This document shows, in pieces, positions 11,601 through 21,214 of a stretch of DNA of 64,000 nt. The translations under genes were made by a program, and so were the position numbers. Below the pieces are notes generated by a model. That model was not told the origin of the DNA. It was given only the letters and a program-made list of their open reading frames with translations, and did not search any database. This DNA comes from Rhizaria sp. SCN 62-66 (lineage: Eukaryota; Rhizaria, unplaced). Every line of letters begins with the position of its first letter. The stretch's first letter is position 1. The stretch is from assembly GCA_001724265.1 (NCBI GenBank), contig MEDY01000052.1, forward strand, positions 62,001 to 126,000, written 5' to 3'.

Positions 11601-14600
11601 GTGCAGCCGGTGACCGACGTCGCAGGTTTGTGCAGACCGTCGCAAGCGGAGTCGGAAACGGCCGCATTCGTGGTGGGGTTGACACAGACGACGGTGCGCG
11701 TGCGCACGCCTGTGGCCGCGCCGCAGCTGCCGACGCAGTCGCCCCAGGAGTTGTCGTCGCAGTCGACGCGCGTCGCAGTCGACGCGCCGCACCTCCACAG
11801 CGGCTGGCCACCGCAGCCAGCGGTGTCGACGCAGTCCTCGCTGGTGGCGGGCGAAGTGCCGCATGTGGTGGCCGCCGTGCCAGCCTGGTTGCGGCACGCC
11901 ACCGTGCGGTCGCGCGTGCCAGCGCCGCAGTTGCCTGTGCACGCGGCCCAGTTGTCCGTGGTGTTGCAGGGCGCGGCGGCAGAGGCAGCGGCGCCCTTGG
12001 GTGTACAATACCACTGAGTGACGCAGCCAGAAGTGCTCGTGCACGTCTGCGAGGTCACAGGGCTCGCGCCCGCGGCGGTGACGCAAAGGGCGTTGTCCTG
12101 CACGGTCGAGCTGGAGGTCGCGGCACAAACCACGGAGCGCGTTTGAGAGCCAGAGCCGCAGTCGTTGGAGCACGTGGCCCAGGAGGTGGAGCTGGTGCAG
12201 GCGAGGCGTGACGTCGCGCCAGTCGCAGTGCACCACCACTTGCAACCAGAGGTAGCAGAGCACGCGCGCGAGCTGGCGGGCACGGTGCCGGAGCACTTGC
12301 TGCTGGCCGCGTTGGCATCGAGCTGATCGCGGCACTGCACGACACGCGCCTGCGTGCCAGTGCCGCAAGTCGAAGTGCACGTGGCCCAATTGTCCTCGTC
12401 GCCGCACGTACCGTAGGTTCCGGAGCTGCTCATGGCGCACTTGTACGAGTACGTGCATGTCGCCGTGCACGCCTGCGACGCCACGGGCTTAGAGCTGGCG
12501 ACGCAGTTAGCCTCATCCGTCGTCGTGCCTGAGGCTGTCTTGCAAGTCACATTGCGCGTCTGAGTGCCGCCGTTGATGTCGCACGACGTCGTGGCCGCGC
12601 ACGTGCTCCACGCAGTGGCAGACCAGGAGTACGACTCCGTGGACGCGCACGTGCAGCTCTCAGAGCTCGCGCTACAGAGGGACTGCGCGACAAGCAGGTC
12701 GCCGTTCTCCCAGCATTTGAGCTCGCGGGTACGCGTGCCGACCGTGGTGCCCGAGGCGCAGGTGCACGTGCTCCAGGAGGTCCCCACATCAGTGGCGGTG
12801 TACGTCAGCGGCTGGCACGTCGTCGTGCGGCTCGAAAGCCCGGGGTTCGGAGACGTGCAGCGGCCGGGCGTGGTGGTGCCCGACACGGTGCAGTACGACC
12901 CGTGCGTGATGTTGAACGCCACACTGAAGCTCGGGCATGTCGTCGGATTCGGGGCAGTGTTTAAGGCGCACGTCTCGCTGCACTGGTCACTGGACTTAAT
13001 GCCGCAGTGCAGCAGGTTGCCGTAGGCGTGACACTCGCTCGTCGCGCAGCGGCCGGCCGGACCGCAGTAGCCGAGCGGGCCAAACGCAGCGCGGCACGTC
13101 GCCGTCGTGGGCTTGGGCTGGCAGTTGACGCAGCACTCGCCCGCAGTCTCACTGCAGCGCGAGCCAGCAGTGAACTTGCAGGCAGCAGTGCAGCACGCGT
13201 TGCCGCCGGAGACGCCAGAGTCGCACTCCTCGCCAACCTCGACGACACCGTTGCCGCAGACGGCGTCGGCGGCAGTGTTGGTGACCCACGCAAGCGTACG
13301 CGGGGAGACGTACGAGGAGGACGTCGAATACAGCGAGGTGTTGACGTTGTTGCAGAAAATGGTCTTTTCCTTCTCAACGTTGAAACCAATCTGTCCGGGG
13401 TCGACGGCGGCGTTGGAGTTGAGGCGACCGCCGTTGTTATAGTCCATGATGCCGCCGTACACGCCCTGCTCCGAGGAAGTAGCGAACGGGTGCGGCAGAT
13501 TAAACGTGTGGCCAACCTCGTGCGCAAACGTCAACCATGTCGTGGCGTGGAACTGGCTCCAGCCGCCAGCGCCGGAGATCATCGCCGCAGTGCCGAGACG
13601 CGCCATGCCGACGGTGCCAGCGGGCGGGAAGCAGTTGGTGATGACGTGCACAGCGCCCGTCTTGCGGTTATCAACCGTGGCGGTCGTGTTGCTCGTGCGC
13701 CAGTTGAGGACGAGCGTAAGGAGCGCCGCAGGGTCAGTCTGGCAGTTGGTCTTATCGTTGTTGTAGTCGCGGTTCCAGTCCACGGGGTTGCCACCGTCCG
13801 TGCACGTGGACGTGGTGCAGACCAGCAGACGCGACAGCGCGAGCGTGACGTCGAGCTGCGCCGAGTACACCGCGTTGGTCATGGCCATCATCGACGCCAT
13901 ATACGCAGTCGTGGCCGCCACAGAGCCCGTGGACGCGGTGACGCCGTACGCAACGCCGATCGCCATGCGGAACGTGCGCGCACCGCCAGCAAAGCAGCTG
14001 GTCCACTTCGTCAGCAGCGGGCGGCGCGCCGCGCTGACACCAGAGTCAGCGTCAACGTCAGAGTCGGCGGACTGCGTGGTGGCGTGCGCACTCGCGTGTG
14101 CAAAAAGTGACGGCGACGTGACGGGCTCGACGGGCAGAAGCACATCCTCGCCGGAGTTCGCATCCGAGGCAACGCCGCCGCAGCCAAGGTATGGCACGTC
14201 GTTGCCGGCGGCGTCGCGCGCGCGCAGCGGCAGCTCCGAGAGCGCAGTGGCGACGAACGGACTGCGCGAGCCCGCGGACGCGGCAGTGCGCAGGACCGAG
14301 CGCGACGCGGGCGTGAATGCGGGCGCTAGCGAAGGCGTGGCGAGCAGGCGGCGCGCAGGCTGGATGTGCACGCCGTCGTCGTCGGCCAGCACCAGCGCGT
14401 CGACGAGCGCGCCCGTGGTGGGGTCGAGAGTCAGCGTCGCGACACCAGGAGCGCCAGAGGCGTCGGTGAAGGTGGCGCGATAAGACGTCGGGGGCGGGTG
14501 CGCAAAGACACGCTTGCCGTCGACGGAGATGGTAGCGTCGGGCGTAAAGACGCTGGGCAGGAGAGTTAGGTTGTAGGCGTGGAAACGGCCCTGAGACTCG

Positions 14601-15028
14601 AACGAGAGCTCAAGCTCATCGCCGAAAGGAGAGCCCGTGCCGGGAGCGCTGAGCAGGTACGCGTCCTCGATCTCCTGGGGGTCAAGCTCGCCGTCAGCGT
14701 TCGCACGCGGGGCAGGAGCGGTAAAGTGCAGGCTCTCGGCGGCGGCAAGCTCCTCGGCGTCGCGGAACTTAAGCCCGGCGGTGACGGAGAGAGGCTCCAT
14801 GTGCAGAGATGAGATGGAGGCAGCAGCAAAGCCGCTCTCAGTGCCGGCGGGCGCGGGAGCGCGCACATGACGCCGGACGAGGATGTCATTCACCGCATGC
14901 ACGTTGTGAATGCTGGGGGAAGAAGAAATGAATGCCTCAGGCTCGCCATAGCGGGGCACGGCGGCCAGAGCGCCCCCCAACAGAGTCGCCACAAAGGCGA
15001 CAACGAGGAGGAAGGGTCGAAGGGTCAT
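8633..15028 (-). CDS. Membrane-anchored ADAM-like metalloprotease with disintegrin, TSP1 and EGF repeats
   Basis: Single exon, 2131 residues, ending in TAA. I chose the ATG at 15028 because it begins a signal peptide (MTLRPFLLVVAFVATLLGGA); the frame is open 70 codons further upstream. The zinc motif HEVGHTFNLPH is at residues 503-513, followed by a GIMDY Met-turn, so this is a metzincin protease. A disintegrin-type module follows (CGNGVVEVGEECDSG, then a CC..C pattern and GECCVNCQ). Next come about nine thrombospondin type-1 repeats of the W..C...C..G...R.V.C kind, then several EGF-like modules (for example CTCKEGYSGARC). One transmembrane helix lies near residues 1880-1905, followed by a Cys cluster and a Pro/Gln/Tyr-rich cytoplasmic tail with GYGQPQP repeats. 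Expected to act at the cell surface on matrix or adhesion proteins. The substrate cannot be seen from sequence. Confidence 0.88.
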   Translation of the reverse strand: MTLRPFLLVVAFVATLLGGALAAVPRYGEPEAFISSSPSIHNVHAVNDILVRRHVRAPAPAGTESGFAAASISSLHMEPLSVTAGLKFRDAEELAAAESLHFTAPAPRANADGELDPQEIEDAYLLSAPGTGSPFGDELELSFESQGRFHAYNLTLLPSVFTPDATISVDGKRVFAHPPPTSYRATFTDASGAPGVATLTLDPTTGALVDALVLADDDGVHIQPARRLLATPSLAPAFTPASRSVLRTAASAGSRSPFVATALSELPLRARDAAGNDVPYLGCGGVASDANSGEDVLLPVEPVTSPSLFAHASAHATTQSADSDVDADSGVSAARRPLLTKWTSCFAGGARTFRMAIGVAYGVTASTGSVAATTAYMASMMAMTNAVYSAQLDVTLALSRLLVCTTSTCTDGGNPVDWNRDYNNDKTNCQTDPAALLTLVLNWRTSNTTATVDNRKTGAVHVITNCFPPAGTVGMARLGTAAMISGAGGWSQFHATTWLTFAHEVGHTFNLPHPFATSSEQGVYGGIMDYNNGGRLNSNAAVDPGQIGFNVEKEKTIFCNNVNTSLYSTSSSYVSPRTLAWVTNTAADAVCGNGVVEVGEECDSGVSGGNACCTAACKFTAGSRCSETAGECCVNCQPKPTTATCRAAFGPLGYCGPAGRCATSECHAYGNLLHCGIKSSDQCSETCALNTAPNPTTCPSFSVAFNITHGSYCTVSGTTTPGRCTSPNPGLSSRTTTCQPLTYTATDVGTSWSTCTCASGTTVGTRTRELKCWENGDLLVAQSLCSASSESCTCASTESYSWSATAWSTCAATTSCDINGGTQTRNVTCKTASGTTTDEANCVASSKPVASQACTATCTYSYKCAMSSSGTYGTCGDEDNWATCTSTCGTGTQARVVQCRDQLDANAASSKCSGTVPASSRACSATSGCKWWCTATGATSRLACTSSTSWATCSNDCGSGSQTRSVVCAATSSSTVQDNALCVTAAGASPVTSQTCTSTSGCVTQWYCTPKGAAASAAAPCNTTDNWAACTGNCGAGTRDRTVACRNQAGTAATTCGTSPATSEDCVDTAGCGGQPLWRCGASTATRVDCDDNSWGDCVGSCGAATGVRTRTVVCVNPTTNAAVSDSACDGLHKPATSVTGCTASPTSTGCTADWRCWSPTAPALVTCSDTGSEWTACSSKCSSTGRRGRNVGCFVLPGGNAAPIAVNNSVCASAGAGTQPAASSSCTDRSACAWVVKQSWSGCPACSVNPTTSPGTMTRVVSCVDSSASLINSALLSDCEASGTVAGTKPATSAACTDTPQCPTDPTAAEPTYGWERSAISACTGACSWGVLTSTVTCCRYTTDTPTCTAVSDGFCPATTRPSTETSCLLGSVSCQNSGTCSVGFTGTPSRLWGTCTCYPGTRGDQCAEVATLNVTSVTVSGASSVGTTATRGSKLTVNFSYSGSSWASSLNTHFLIEARGSGDDVRPMMTVPVTATSAVFEVPTSWAAFSFTVRVSVSASLYADSASTFSLGSICDSEGGSYCGLNGVCSRTSAPSDACTCKEGYSGARCENGPCVTYGCNTLDTSSCAPRTFPGVDSATTGCVCKAGYHGTTCGTPTTCDLDAAATAAAKSTASSSVGVCLNNGFALAKTGGLFGCGTCVCTGDWTGSSCQTCDRRCSTSGSSGTSGRPSSDCSACECSREFVGDQCECRGVALVLTFAANNLPLRVTILDSDATKAFFARAALELTRAARGLLPGGGSATGVPASAGKVTFRSAELYTSSSKIDYVIARFHLNGYCATPDAATGRFVIAATNDPEGADQSMVSAYTAVTALAAKYSTLVAATSSVLSLSEVSLGLGVSDSTCTSTSSITCPASTSTGVPSDYNTDTGGSGGSGTPGWVIAVVVICVILGVLLIACLLSCCCCQQFQGTRRYWCRACMRSSSGSSGAPVEAPAAVVMVPVAPASTAAPPVAPVPPQQPPQFYGQQQSGYGQPQPGYGQPQPGFGQPQSGYGQPAGYPPATPPQYGYAPAAPMAPQPPRSPQQQTYYAVSSDNPMQHSGSGYGQQAPMAPPPPKPPAYGQYGGGAPPAHPPAYSAAPMPPRPPQPPQPPMPYAQAPPMPYAQAPPQPPTPYGQGPPSAPVPPPMPPRRY
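9040..9135 (-). repeat. In-frame repeat encoding GYGQPQ-type heptapeptides
   Basis: Tandem units of about 21 bp in the cytoplasmic tail of the metalloprotease, encoding repeats such as GYGQPQP and GFGQPQS. Confidence 0.8.
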
Positions 15029-15610
15029 CGCAGGGCGTGTGACCGTTCTACGCAACAGAATCAGGGTGACACAAGGCAGGAAGGGAATAGCAGAGAAAGA
15101 GGGTGAGTAATATGTGTAGAGTGACAACGAAAACCCTAGCCAAACCGCATAGCCCGCCTGTCGCGCGCATGGCACACGACGCTTAAGTGTCCCCGCTAAA
15201 GCCGAGCGGTCGATTTCGATGAGATTGATCAGACCCATTTCGCCACGGAGCGAGTCATGGCAATATATTGAGAAGCTAATATAGAATCTGTATCTCCCAT
15301 TTAAGTGTAACCGTGAAACAAGTCATACCGAATGTGAAAGCCACCTTCTTTAAAGTTGGCCAACTTTTTTGCCTCTCCTGGCAAAGAAACACGAAGCTGC
15401 ATCTGGAACAACCGCCCTAGCCTCCTCATCGTAACAATTGTGTAACCTTGCTGTGGGCTGTCCTGTCCGTCAGCAGACTTCTGACACATTGCATAAACCA
15501 CGTCTTTGTTGAACGTGTATCAATACTTCTTTTAGACCTCTCAAGCGTTCACCGGACCTCGTTCCACTCTCTTCCCCAGCGCTCGCCTCAACCACTGAGA
15601 GAGCAGTCCG
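15029..15610. other. Divergent promoter region, no gene seen
   Basis: Lies between the metalloprotease and tetraspanin starts and should carry both promoters and 5' leaders. The metalloprotease frame extends open to 15238 but begins better at 15028. No RNA gene is recognised. Confidence 0.5.
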
Positions 15611-16872
15611 ATGAGCTCGTTCGAGGACACGGTTCTGGAGAAGCGGCTCATCCACCGCGTGGGCCGCTACACGGCGTCATGGCGCAAATTTCTTTACGCC
15701 ATGAACATTTTCGGCATCATCCTCGCTGCCGTCCTGCTGGGCCTCGCCGCTTGGTACTCGATCAGCGATGAGGTATGTCAACACTTGCCACTCACTTATC
15801 TTTCATATCATCAGCCACAGACAACGCTTTTTAAATCACATATGCTTGTTTCTTTGAATAGCGCTTTTCGACTTTTCTTATTAGCCGCACCTTGTTCGAT
15901 CCACTGTTGCATGCCTCACCATATCCACTGTTTATTCTCCTTTCATAACCCCCCTCGCTCCCGTCATTGCGATTCACGACACTCTCTAACTGACGCCCTG
16001 CCCTCTGTTATCAACTGCCATGCCACGTCATGTTTTATTTCGCTCTTGCAGTTGCACATGATGATGCCCCTGTGGGGCTTTTACGTCTGCATCGCGTTCG
16101 GCTCCGTCATGCTTGCCTTTTCTTTCGTAGGCATCATTGGCACTTATTCCGCGCCCGGTTACATCGTGCGTCAACGCTGCAACGGCTGGATGTTTACCTA
16201 CCAGCTCGCCGTACTCGTCGTGTTTGTCCTCACTATTGTCTCCGCGGTTGCGCTGCTTGGTTTCCTGAAGAACATCGAGGGCGCGCGCACCGGCTCCCCT
16301 CGTGGTATCGCCTTTGAGTCAGATATCCGCGCGTGGAAGGCCGCGCACAAGTCCCGCTGGCTCGATATCGAGGCGCTGTTTGAGTGCTGCGGTTTTGACT
16401 CGTACGTTAAACATCAATATCTCTTGAATATTGAGATGATCTCGACCGAGGAACCGGCGAGATATGCGCTGCGCTCGTACATTGTCATGAAGTCTTTGAC
16501 CTCTGCACACTTTTGTGATCATGTCTATGCTCGATGTCTTAATAACGTTATATTTACGAATGTATATCATCTTTTGTCTATATTTGTGTCAATATAACCC
16601 CATTGCGTGTCACTCATGTTTGTTTCTGTTTCCCTAATGCTTGTTTCCTTTTTAGCGTGAGTGAATCTGACCGCAAGGAGTGCGGCGGCCACACCGCACT
16701 CAAGGCGTGCAAGTCCCTTCTCTACTCCGCAGCGGAGACCAAGCTCATCGTTATCGGCGTGCTTTCGGTTGTCTTTGCCTTCGCGTTGCTGTGTGCGATG
16801 ATGGGCTCGTGCTGCGTAGTCTGGCGCAAGCCCGCCGCGCGACCCTCGCTCGCATCGCGTGCCGACGACTAA
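15611..16872 (+). CDS. Tetraspanin-like four-TM protein
   Basis: Exons 15611-15772, 16052-16401 and 16656-16872 (phases 0 and 2) give 242 residues ending in TAA. Donors are GAG|GTATGT, the only non-GTACG donor in the window, and CTC|GTACGT. Four hydrophobic helices are visible: near residues 27-48, 58-85, 100-125 and, after the large loop, 205-230. The large extracellular loop contains the tetraspanin hallmark CCG (LFECCGFDS), followed by further cysteines in KECGGH and KACK. The arrangement TM1-small loop-TM2-TM3-CCG loop-TM4 is that of tetraspanins, which organise membrane microdomains. Length is typical of the family. The third exon overlaps a Cys pair (GSCCVVW) after TM4 that may be palmitoylated. 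Confidence 0.85.
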
Positions 16873-17264
16873 CCGGAGGCGGAGGCGAAGCAATAGACGA
16901 CAAAGTTAGACTGTGGACTTGATGGGACTCATGATGAGGTTGATGAGTCACACTCGCGACTGAAGAGGCATTGATCGATCCGGATCACACCGAAAGACTG
17001 GCAGATAGAGTTGACGAGAGGAAGAAAAAGATACGAAAACACATACAAATGATATCTATTTAAGCAACTGTTTTATTAAAATATACCTTTAACGAAATTT
17101 TGTTCATGTTTGTCATCATAATTCTCCCTGACGGACCTTTGAGCGCGTATTGGTTGCTTCTTTTGTCGTCACGCCTTTTCCTCACTCCGCCGCGGCCTTC
17201 CGCTTCATTTCCATCTCGGCATCTCTCCCACGACTTTCATTGCGCATATTACAACTTTCATCAG
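16873..17264. other. Intergenic region, no gene seen
   Basis: AT-rich spacer between two same-strand genes, holding the tetraspanin 3' end and the EF-P promoter. It becomes pyrimidine-rich just before the next ATG. Confidence 0.5.
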
Positions 17265-18591
17265 ATGCTGCGCACTTCTCTTCGTAAGCTCGCTACGTTT
17301 GGCGCCTCTTCGTCCGCGATGCGCACCGTCATGCCCATCGTCAGCGTGCCGGCCCGTGAGGTTAAGGTCACCGCCGACCAGCTCCGCGTACGTCACTCTA
17401 TCTCACGCTTGCTTCTCAATATCTTTGCGAATGCCTGGTCGATCAGACTATGCTGCTCCCCGTATTGAAGCTAATGTTATAGCTATTCTGCTTGAATCCT
17501 CGCTCATCACGTTGTCTTTCTTCCTCCGCGGTTCGTTTATTCTCGCCCTCTTGCGTCGCTTTGCTTGACTTCGCTGTGTTCACTGTTGGCACTGCTGCCC
17601 CTCCCCACAGAACGGCCACCTGATCGAGTGGGAGGGCAAGCGCATGGCCGTGACGGGCTTTAAGGCTGCGATGATGGGCCGCCGTCCCACTTCGCTCCAC
17701 ATCGACCTCAAGGACGTCGTCACTGGCAAGTCTTTCCCGCAGCGTTTCTCCCCGTCGGATCGCGTCGAGCGCATCGAGCTGGAGAACAACGACTACCAGT
17801 ACCTGTACACGGAGGGCGATATTTCCTATGCGATGCACCCTGTGTCGTTCGAGCAGATCGAGTTCGACTCCAAGTACGTCTCGCTTCAACTCGAATTACC
17901 ATCAAACAAGAGCATCAAAAGCGCGAGTGAAATGTTTCTTGTTGATATTTGAACATATTATGTATCAACTTACTGGAACTAGAGGCTCTATGATCTTTTA
18001 TCCTTCTTTGTTATACGAATTCATCTCACACCAGAGCTTTTTATTCAAATTCTATCTGCCATCTGCTCCCCGCTTCCTTCTCTCTGCCCTCGCGGTGCAT
18101 CGTTTTGTGACCGTCCCACAGGCTATTCGGCGACGGCGCGGTGCACTACGCGCAGCCCGACTCGCCGGTCACGATCTCCTTCTACCAGGGCAAGGTTTTT
18201 TCCATCTCTGTGCCCGACTACGCCTTTGTGCGTGTGACTGATACCGAGTTCTACTCCGCTGAGAAGTCCGGCCCCAACGACCAGGTACGGCTTATATACT
18301 TACCCAACACACACGACTGAGCTTATGACCTTCTCATGTGATATGCATCCACACTGCTCACTCTGCAATCATTTGTTGTGCTCACTCCTACTGTTTTCTC
18401 TGCTTACGACACAGGCGCCCAAGCCGGCCGTGCTGGCCAACGGCCGCACCGTCAAGGTGACCCGCTTTGTCAACAACGGCGACCTGGTCAAGATCAAGGT
18501 CGACGGCGAGGAGTTTGTTTCCCGCGCCACTGAGGAGGAGGCCAAGGCGTACCAGGAGCGCTACCTCTCGAAGACCATCATGCGCGGCTAA
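17265..18591 (+). CDS. Bacterial-type elongation factor P, probably mitochondrial
   Basis: Four exons (17265-17387, 17611-17873, 18122-18284, 18415-18591) encode 241 residues ending in TAA. Donors are GTACGT, GTACGT and GTACGG. The first exon begins MLRTSLRKLATFGASSSAM, which has Arg and Ser and no acidic residues, as expected of a mitochondrial presequence. The body is EF-P rather than eIF5A: the KOW-like first domain ends in a V.TGKSFPQRF.PSDRVERIELE stretch, then YQYLYTEGD, and the last domain has GDLVKIKVDGEEFVSR. EF-P relieves ribosome stalling at proline runs. At the tip of domain I, where most EF-Ps carry PGKG with a modified Lys, this protein reads MMGRRPTS, placing Arg at the modified position. 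Some bacterial EF-Ps also use Arg there. Targeting is inferred. Confidence 0.85.
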
Positions 18592-19077
18592 ATTGTTGCC
18601 CACTTACACGCAGGCTATGTATGTATGTGTACGACAACTTACAAATTGATGAGAGGAGCTGGCACAGCCACACTGAGCGCTTTAGCGCCATATGAGCAAA
18701 CGCAGCAGCAAAGCAGAGCAAAACCAGCGGTGCATGTGTTTGCGCAAGTGTAAGATTCTCGATTGTTTGTGCTCGGATTAGTTGTCATGCATGTATGCGT
18801 TGTGATGGTGGTGATGACGGATTGAACGTTCTTTATAATTTAAATACAAATTTACGCTATTTTATATCGTCAAATGCTCTTATTGAACTAGTCTGTCGCA
18901 TGTGCCGTGGAGTTCCAGTCAGAAATACGCGATCGATTTGTATTAAACAGAGCTAGGATCCAAACTCTGCAGTCTGGGCCAATTCTCGGCCACACCGACC
19001 TTACAACAACAAGCGCACCACATAATGCGTATAAATATCAAAGAGACCACATGCACGAACGACAGTCAGTCATTCAC
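18592..19077. other. Convergent intergenic region, no gene seen
   Basis: Holds the 3' ends of EF-P and COQ3. It contains repeated ATGTATGT-like and TGATGG-like short motifs, but no coding or RNA gene is recognised. Confidence 0.5.
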
Positions 19078-20049
19078 TCACTTTATGGGGAAAGCAGCGA
19101 TGTAGTTGCTCCCAAAGTCCTCGGCATCAAGCACCCAGTCATTGAGCGGCGGCGGCCGGAACACCATGCCGCTTGCCACAAGCCCGTCGGCATCACCCCG
19201 GCGCCGCGCCGCCTCACCGCGTGCCGCATCGGCCTCTGGCAGCACGCCGGGCAGGGGAACCGTGTGTGCGCCGGTGACGAGCTGCTGCATCTCGAACGGG
19301 GTGAGGAACTTGTGCCACTCATGCGTACCGGGCGGGACCCAGCGCAGCACGTGTTCCGCGCCCAGGATTGCCATCGCGTACGCCTTGGCCGTGCGGTTCA
19401 TCGTAGAGAGAATCAGCAGACCGCCGGGTCGCACTAACTGCGCGCAGACTGCGGCGAAAACGGCAGGGTCAGACACGTGCTCGATGACTTCGACCGAGGT
19501 GACGACGTCAAACTGGCGGCCCGCGGCAACAAGCGCCTCGGCCGTCGCGTGGCGGTACTTGAGCGCGCGCAGAGTCGGGTCACCGGCAGCATGAGCCCGC
19601 GCCATCGCGACGTTGGCGGCGGCGACGTCGACGCCGAGCACGGAGTTCGGACCGAGACGCGCGAGCGACTCGCACAACAAACCGCCGCCAGAGCCGACGT
19701 CGAGCACGGAGAGGCCAGACAGCGGGGCCGATTCGGGCGTGGCAAAGTGCTGCTGCGCGGCCGCGGCGATGAAGGCCATGCGCGTGGGGTTCATCGCGTG
19801 CAAGGGGCGGAACGGACCGAGTGGGTCCCACCAGGTCGCCGCCATGGCGCCGAACTTGGCCACTTCGGCCGCGTCAACGGTGCTGGGGCCAGAGGACGCC
19901 GGCGGCACAGTGTGCGCGCGCATAGGAGCCGAGCGCAGTGCAGATGCCGCCGCCGACGACGACGAGGATAAGGATGAGGATGATGTAAGGGCGCAACGGC
20001 GCGCCAGCTGGGCAACGCCGCGCTTGAGAGAAGAGCTGTGACCAAGCAT
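19078..20049 (-). CDS. COQ3: Ubiquinone biosynthesis O-methyltransferase
   Basis: Single exon, 323 residues, ending in TGA. I chose the ATG at 20049; the open frame extends to 20103 without another ATG. The Arg/Ser-rich N-terminus of about 55 residues fits a mitochondrial presequence. The family signature FGAMAATWWDPLGPFRPLH (with AMNPTR following) is near residues 68-92. The SAM-binding motif LDVGSGGGLLCE, an acidic GVD at the end of strand 2, and the VIEH and RPGGLLILSTMNR motifs complete a class I methyltransferase fold of the UbiG/COQ3 type. Role: the two O-methylation steps of coenzyme Q synthesis on the matrix side of the inner mitochondrial membrane. Length matches the family once the presequence is counted. 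Confidence 0.92.
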   Translation of the reverse strand: MLGHSSSLKRGVAQLARRCALTSSSSLSSSSSAAASALRSAPMRAHTVPPASSGPSTVDAAEVAKFGAMAATWWDPLGPFRPLHAMNPTRMAFIAAAAQQHFATPESAPLSGLSVLDVGSGGGLLCESLARLGPNSVLGVDVAAANVAMARAHAAGDPTLRALKYRHATAEALVAAGRQFDVVTSVEVIEHVSDPAVFAAVCAQLVRPGGLLILSTMNRTAKAYAMAILGAEHVLRWVPPGTHEWHKFLTPFEMQQLVTGAHTVPLPGVLPEADAARGEAARRRGDADGLVASGMVFRPPPLNDWVLDAEDFGSNYIAAFPIK

Positions 20050-20476
20050 TCTTGTTGGAGTTAAGAGGCCACGCAAGAGCACTGATTGTAGATCAGAGGA
20101 CACTTAACAACACGTCAGAAGGCAAAACTCGTGGGATGGCTGCTGGTGCGATCGGAGGGTCATGACGAGGGAGAGACCGGCGTGATAGGACGAGGACGGT
20201 GGATAGAAATCGGTGCATAGTGAGCCAAGACGTTGGGTTTAGAAAGTGATCAATTGGTATGATAGCCAAAGATTAGATATTTACCAATAAACCATGACAA
20301 AACCTTGTTTAAACGATGGTCAGCAGAGATATCGAGGCTGCAAATGTCGCCTCGCAGGGCCGACAGGGCCCACGGTCAGTGTGGCTCGGCGGCGAGAGCC
20401 AAGTTTCCCGCCCAAGGTCGTGAGACTTCATCAAGGTATATATGGGTGAAAACTCCGTCACAGAGTCCCACAAAAG
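20050..20476. other. Divergent promoter region, no gene seen
   Basis: Between the COQ3 and RPA3-like starts. A TATA-like TATATATGG lies at about 20437-20445, roughly 35 nt before the RPA3-like ATG. Its function is unproven. Confidence 0.45.
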
Positions 20477-21214
20477 ATGTCTGAGAGTGATCTTGCGCGG
20501 CGCTGCCGTTCTACTGATGTCCTGCCCAATCCGGAGACCCCGCGCCGCCTGGTGCTTCAAGCGCTTGACATCGTCCCCATCGACCACGAGGATGGCGTCA
20601 AGGAGTTCATTGTCACCGGCCGCTTTGCTGGTGAGGAGGCCGTACGTTTCTATACCCACAATTCTACCTAGAAAATATGTTTTGTTATATTATACTGCCG
20701 TTTACATTTGTTTTGCGAGTATCTTTGCGAGCAACGACTCACTTTTAGCTTCTTGCTCGCTCTCGTCTAATCGACTGTCTTGCTCCTGCGCTTGCCGCCG
20801 CTTCTGCTTGTATCGTTTCATCCCACGACAACAGACCGTGAAGCTGCACTTCGAGGATGCGTCCTCGTTTGAGGTTAACGGTTGGTACGAGGTTATCTGC
20901 AACTACCAGGACGGCAATCTCCGTGAGCTCACCAGCTTCAAGCTTCCCGGCGAGAACTTCGGTACGCCTCTATTCTTCCGCGCATATATATATTTTAACT
21001 GCCATATGTCCAATTTAAACTTCGTTGAACTATTATTTGCATGCTATGTTACGTGATGTCCGAGTTTTAGCTCACGACTATTCAATATTCTTCTTCAACT
21101 TCCAAATTTATTGTTTTGCTGCGTTCTTAACTCACAGATGAGAACGCATTCAAGGGTTTCCTTGACCTCTACAACGACAAGTTCCGCTCGTTCTACCTCG
21201 GCAGCAACAAGTAA
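20477..21214 (+). CDS. Probable replication protein A 14-kDa subunit (RPA3-like OB fold)
   Basis: Exons 20477-20641, 20835-20961 and 21138-21214 (phases 0 and 1; donors GTACGT and GTACGC) encode 122 residues ending in TAA. The protein is small and acidic, with alternating beta strands (VKEFIVTGRF, TVKLHFEDAS, WYEVICNYQ). It ends with ENFDENAFKGFLDLYNDKF, which resembles the C-terminal helix of RPA3, where a Phe-Asp-x-x-x-Phe/Tyr pattern precedes the helix that builds the RPA trimer. Length matches RPA3 (about 110-125). If correct, it is the smallest subunit of the nuclear single-strand DNA-binding complex. RPA3 diverges fast, so the call rests on length, strand pattern and the C-terminal segment. 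Another small OB-fold protein remains possible. Confidence 0.55.

Noticed and set aside
9704-14110. Several long + strand open frames opposite the metalloprotease
   Set aside because: GC-rich mirror frames without domains; the minus strand carries the zinc motif, TSP1 and EGF patterns.
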